Source: Glomus cerebriforme | Taxonomy: Eukaryota; Glomeromycota; Glomeromycetes; Glomerales; Glomeraceae | Reading direction: 5' to 3' | DNA length: 50,194 bases | Assembly (NCBI GenBank): GCA_003550305.1 | Contig: QKYT01000404.1 | Coordinates: forward strand, 15,929 to 66,122 | Part shown: positions 48,318 through 50,194 of the stretch, one piece after another | Layout of the letters: the number at the start of each line of letters is the position of its first letter | Numbering within the stretch: position 1 is the first letter of the stretch | The notes under the pieces: model-generated | What the model saw: only the letters and a program-made list of their open reading frames with translations | What the model was told of the DNA's origin: nothing | Databases searched by the model: none | Translations under genes and position numbers: made by a program

Positions 48318-49646
48318 TCATCGGATCTCTTGAAAATTTAGTGATGTAGTTAAAAATACTACGGGATTATTATTATCTGGGAGATCTTCTTCTTCAGATT
48401 TTACTTCAGAATTGTAAGGTGAGTATACCTCGCTCCAAGGATTATAGGTCATTTCGTCCTCAGAGACTTCTTCTTCATCCGTCATGTCAGAGTAATAGAC
48501 ATAATATTCATCCAAAAGTTTGTCTTTATAGTAATCAACTTCAGAATCATAATCCAATTCCTGGGTAGTAACTTTAGCTGTCTTAGTAAAAGTGATGTGA
48601 ATTTTGATAGTAACATTATGTTTGCGAATTGTCAGGGTTGATTGTTTCCAACTCATGGTGGCATTGGCTTCTCTTAACCAGTTGTTTCCTAATATGAGAA
48701 CTTCATCCTTAGATTCCAAGACTTGAAAAGAAATAAGAATCTCAATTTTTCCTATAACTATAGGGATGTTATCTACAATTTCTAAGGATCTAGTTCTAGC
48801 TTTGTTTGCAGTGACTACAACTATTTTAAATAGTTTATCAATCTCGTAGCCTAACTTATTTAAGAGGGCTTTGGTCATAATGCTTGTAGCTGCTCTACTA
48901 TCTACAATAGTGATTTGGGCTTTTTGTCCAATTCTAAGAGTACATTTAGCTGCAGTGGTTGGTTCTTCATCACTGTCTGCTAAATTAGCTTCTTGAGTAT
49001 CTTGTTGAGCTTTTTCCCTTGATCTTCTTACTGCTCTTGAGAGTCCAGAGTAGTAAGTAGAAATAACGTGTGCAGCTTGTCCAACTGATAATTCACAAGG
49101 TAAGTTTTGCAAATAAGTAGCTACGTTGAACTCAGTTAATTGTTCAATAGGTGCTAGAAGTAGTCTTTTTCTTGATGTCTTAGTAGTTTTACTTGAAGAA
49201 GTGGTAGTAGTAGTTACAGGTGGTTGAACCTTAACATCTTTCATTTCTTCAGTATTAGCAGGTATGTTAAAGCAAGGAGTTCTTCTTAAATTTTCCTCTC
49301 TTCTAGACTTACTTCTTTGTGCTCTCTTATTCTTGGAGACTGGTCTTTGAGGGTAAGGTCCAGAGCAGGTATTCAAGTAAACTTCATATTCTTTTCTATC
49401 ATCTTTCTCATATTCTTCCTCGTATTCTTCATTATATTCAAAGTCATTTAGATAATTCACATCTCTGGTTTCATACCTAGCAGTCCTTGGTACTGTAGTT
49501 GGTCTAGGCTGTCTATTATATCTTTGATCGGGATAAGAACAATCTCTAGCCATATGTCCAGATTGATTACAATTGTAATACTTGAAAGTAGATCCGCTTG
49601 GCCTAGGGGTGTTAAAATTATTATTTCTAGATCTTTCTTGATTCAT
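48318..49646 (-). pseudogene. Gag C-terminus, zinc knuckle and aspartic protease of the Ty3/Gypsy element
   Basis: An open 442-codon segment. Near the start is a zinc knuckle reading YNCNQSGHMARDC; the usual first Cys is a Tyr (TAT at 49578-49580). A disordered, basic and Glu-rich linker follows, then a retropepsin-like domain: KAQITIVDSRAATSIMTKAL, where the catalytic loop D-S/T-G-A reads DSRA (AGA at 48894-48896), and VLILGNNWLREANA, the typical second half. The end is acidic. The segment is open only from 49646 because stops interrupt Gag upstream. Gag would package the RNA and the protease would cut the polyprotein; the protease is expected to be inactive. Confidence 0.82.
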
Positions 49647-50194
49647 TGGTGAGCGACTTCTCCTTTCTTGTGGTTGAGCTAATAATGCGGTTGTAAAGTT
49701 AATGTAGTTGATAGTTAGTTATTCTAACTTTTTGGTAAGTTCATTTACTTCAGTTTCAGAAATTTTTGCTTTAGAACTAGAAGCAGTAGTGGATGCTTAT
49801 GGCTTAGTAGTTTTAGACGTAAAGTTGAACCCAATTTCTACTGTTCTCACTAATGTTATTATGACATCTAAATCAGCAGGATCATTAGCATATACAAGAG
49901 GAGTATAGGCCAGATTAAGTCCCATTAGAAACATTCTTTTCTTTTGGATGGCATCTTGTAAGTCTACTCAGTCTACTAACTTCTTAAACTTATTGGCATA
50001 TAAATCAACTGATTCATCATTCTTCTGTCATAAGAAAGTTAACTCCTGATACCATTGGTTTTTCTTAGTTTCACTTATGAATCATCGATTAAAAAGGTCA
50101 GTAAAGTTTTGCCCATTATTTACTCTAGTACTAGGGAACGGTGAACCGTTGTTAAGTCCGGAGCTAGTTCACATGCCAAAATATTTGTTTACAT
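49647..50194 (-). pseudogene. Gag central region, interrupted by stops, cut by window edge
   Basis: The same frame as the downstream segment reads QWYQELTFL, stop, QKNDESVDLYANKFKKLVD, stop, VDLQDAIQKKRMFLMGLNLA and so on, with further stops near 49800 and 49720. The pattern WYQEL...YANKF...FLMGL is that of a retrotransposon capsid. Stops near 50032 and 49967 are TGA. The start of Gag lies beyond the right edge. Confidence 0.7.

Larger units (their letters stand above)
43690..50194 (-). mobile_element. Ty3/Gypsy LTR retrotransposon, degenerate, cut by window edge
   Basis: Read on the minus strand from the right edge, the order is Gag, zinc knuckle, aspartic protease, reverse transcriptase, RNase H, integrase: the Ty3/Gypsy order (integrase after RNase H). 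The 5' LTR and Gag start lie outside the window. No 3' LTR was identified with confidence at the left. Numerous stops and frameshifts, an insertion at about 47830-48310, and replaced key residues show that the copy is dead. Individual parts are listed separately. Confidence 0.88.

Overview
The window looks like nuclear DNA of an arbuscular mycorrhizal fungus (Glomeromycotina, Rhizophagus-like). The evidence is very AT-rich sequence, many short GT-AG introns, an F-box protein of the type hugely expanded in these fungi, a truncated Rhizophagus-type kinase, and dense decayed transposons. No taxon was searched, so the assignment is inference.

Layout. 1-1010: a Tc1/mariner transposon running off the left edge, with a frameshifted transposase. 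1356-2457: decayed short palindromic elements, one split by a retroposed, poly(A)-tailed sequence with a 12-bp target-site duplication. 2458-4740: AT-rich, nothing recognised. 4741-6336 (+): an F-box protein. 6613-38227 (-): an island of four multi-exon housekeeping-type genes in one orientation. In transcription order these are a three-RRM RNA-binding protein, an M1 zinc aminopeptidase, midasin (MDN1/REA1) and Integrator subunit 7 (INTS7). The 540-bp gap between midasin and INTS7 is largely filled by two nested non-autonomous DNA elements.

39291-50194: a repeat-rich, decayed zone. It holds a truncated protein kinase, a broken multi-exon gene of an unrecognised family, a broken IS630/Tc1-type transposase lying tail to tail with it, and a Ty3/Gypsy retrotransposon on the minus strand that runs off the right edge. 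The retroelement carries a coiled-coil ORF after integrase, a Cys-containing segment between RNase H and integrase, and an insertion with tRNA-like pol III boxes. Its zinc knuckle, protease, reverse transcriptase and integrase motifs each carry a change at a key residue, and all four are G-to-A in the coding sense.

The genes do not form an operon-like pathway. Midasin (60S ribosome maturation) and INTS7 (RNA polymerase II attenuation and snRNA processing) are nuclear machines. The aminopeptidase and RRM protein act in peptide turnover and RNA binding. The main biological interest is the INTS7 gene in a fungus, the nested small elements, and the mutation pattern in the transposons.
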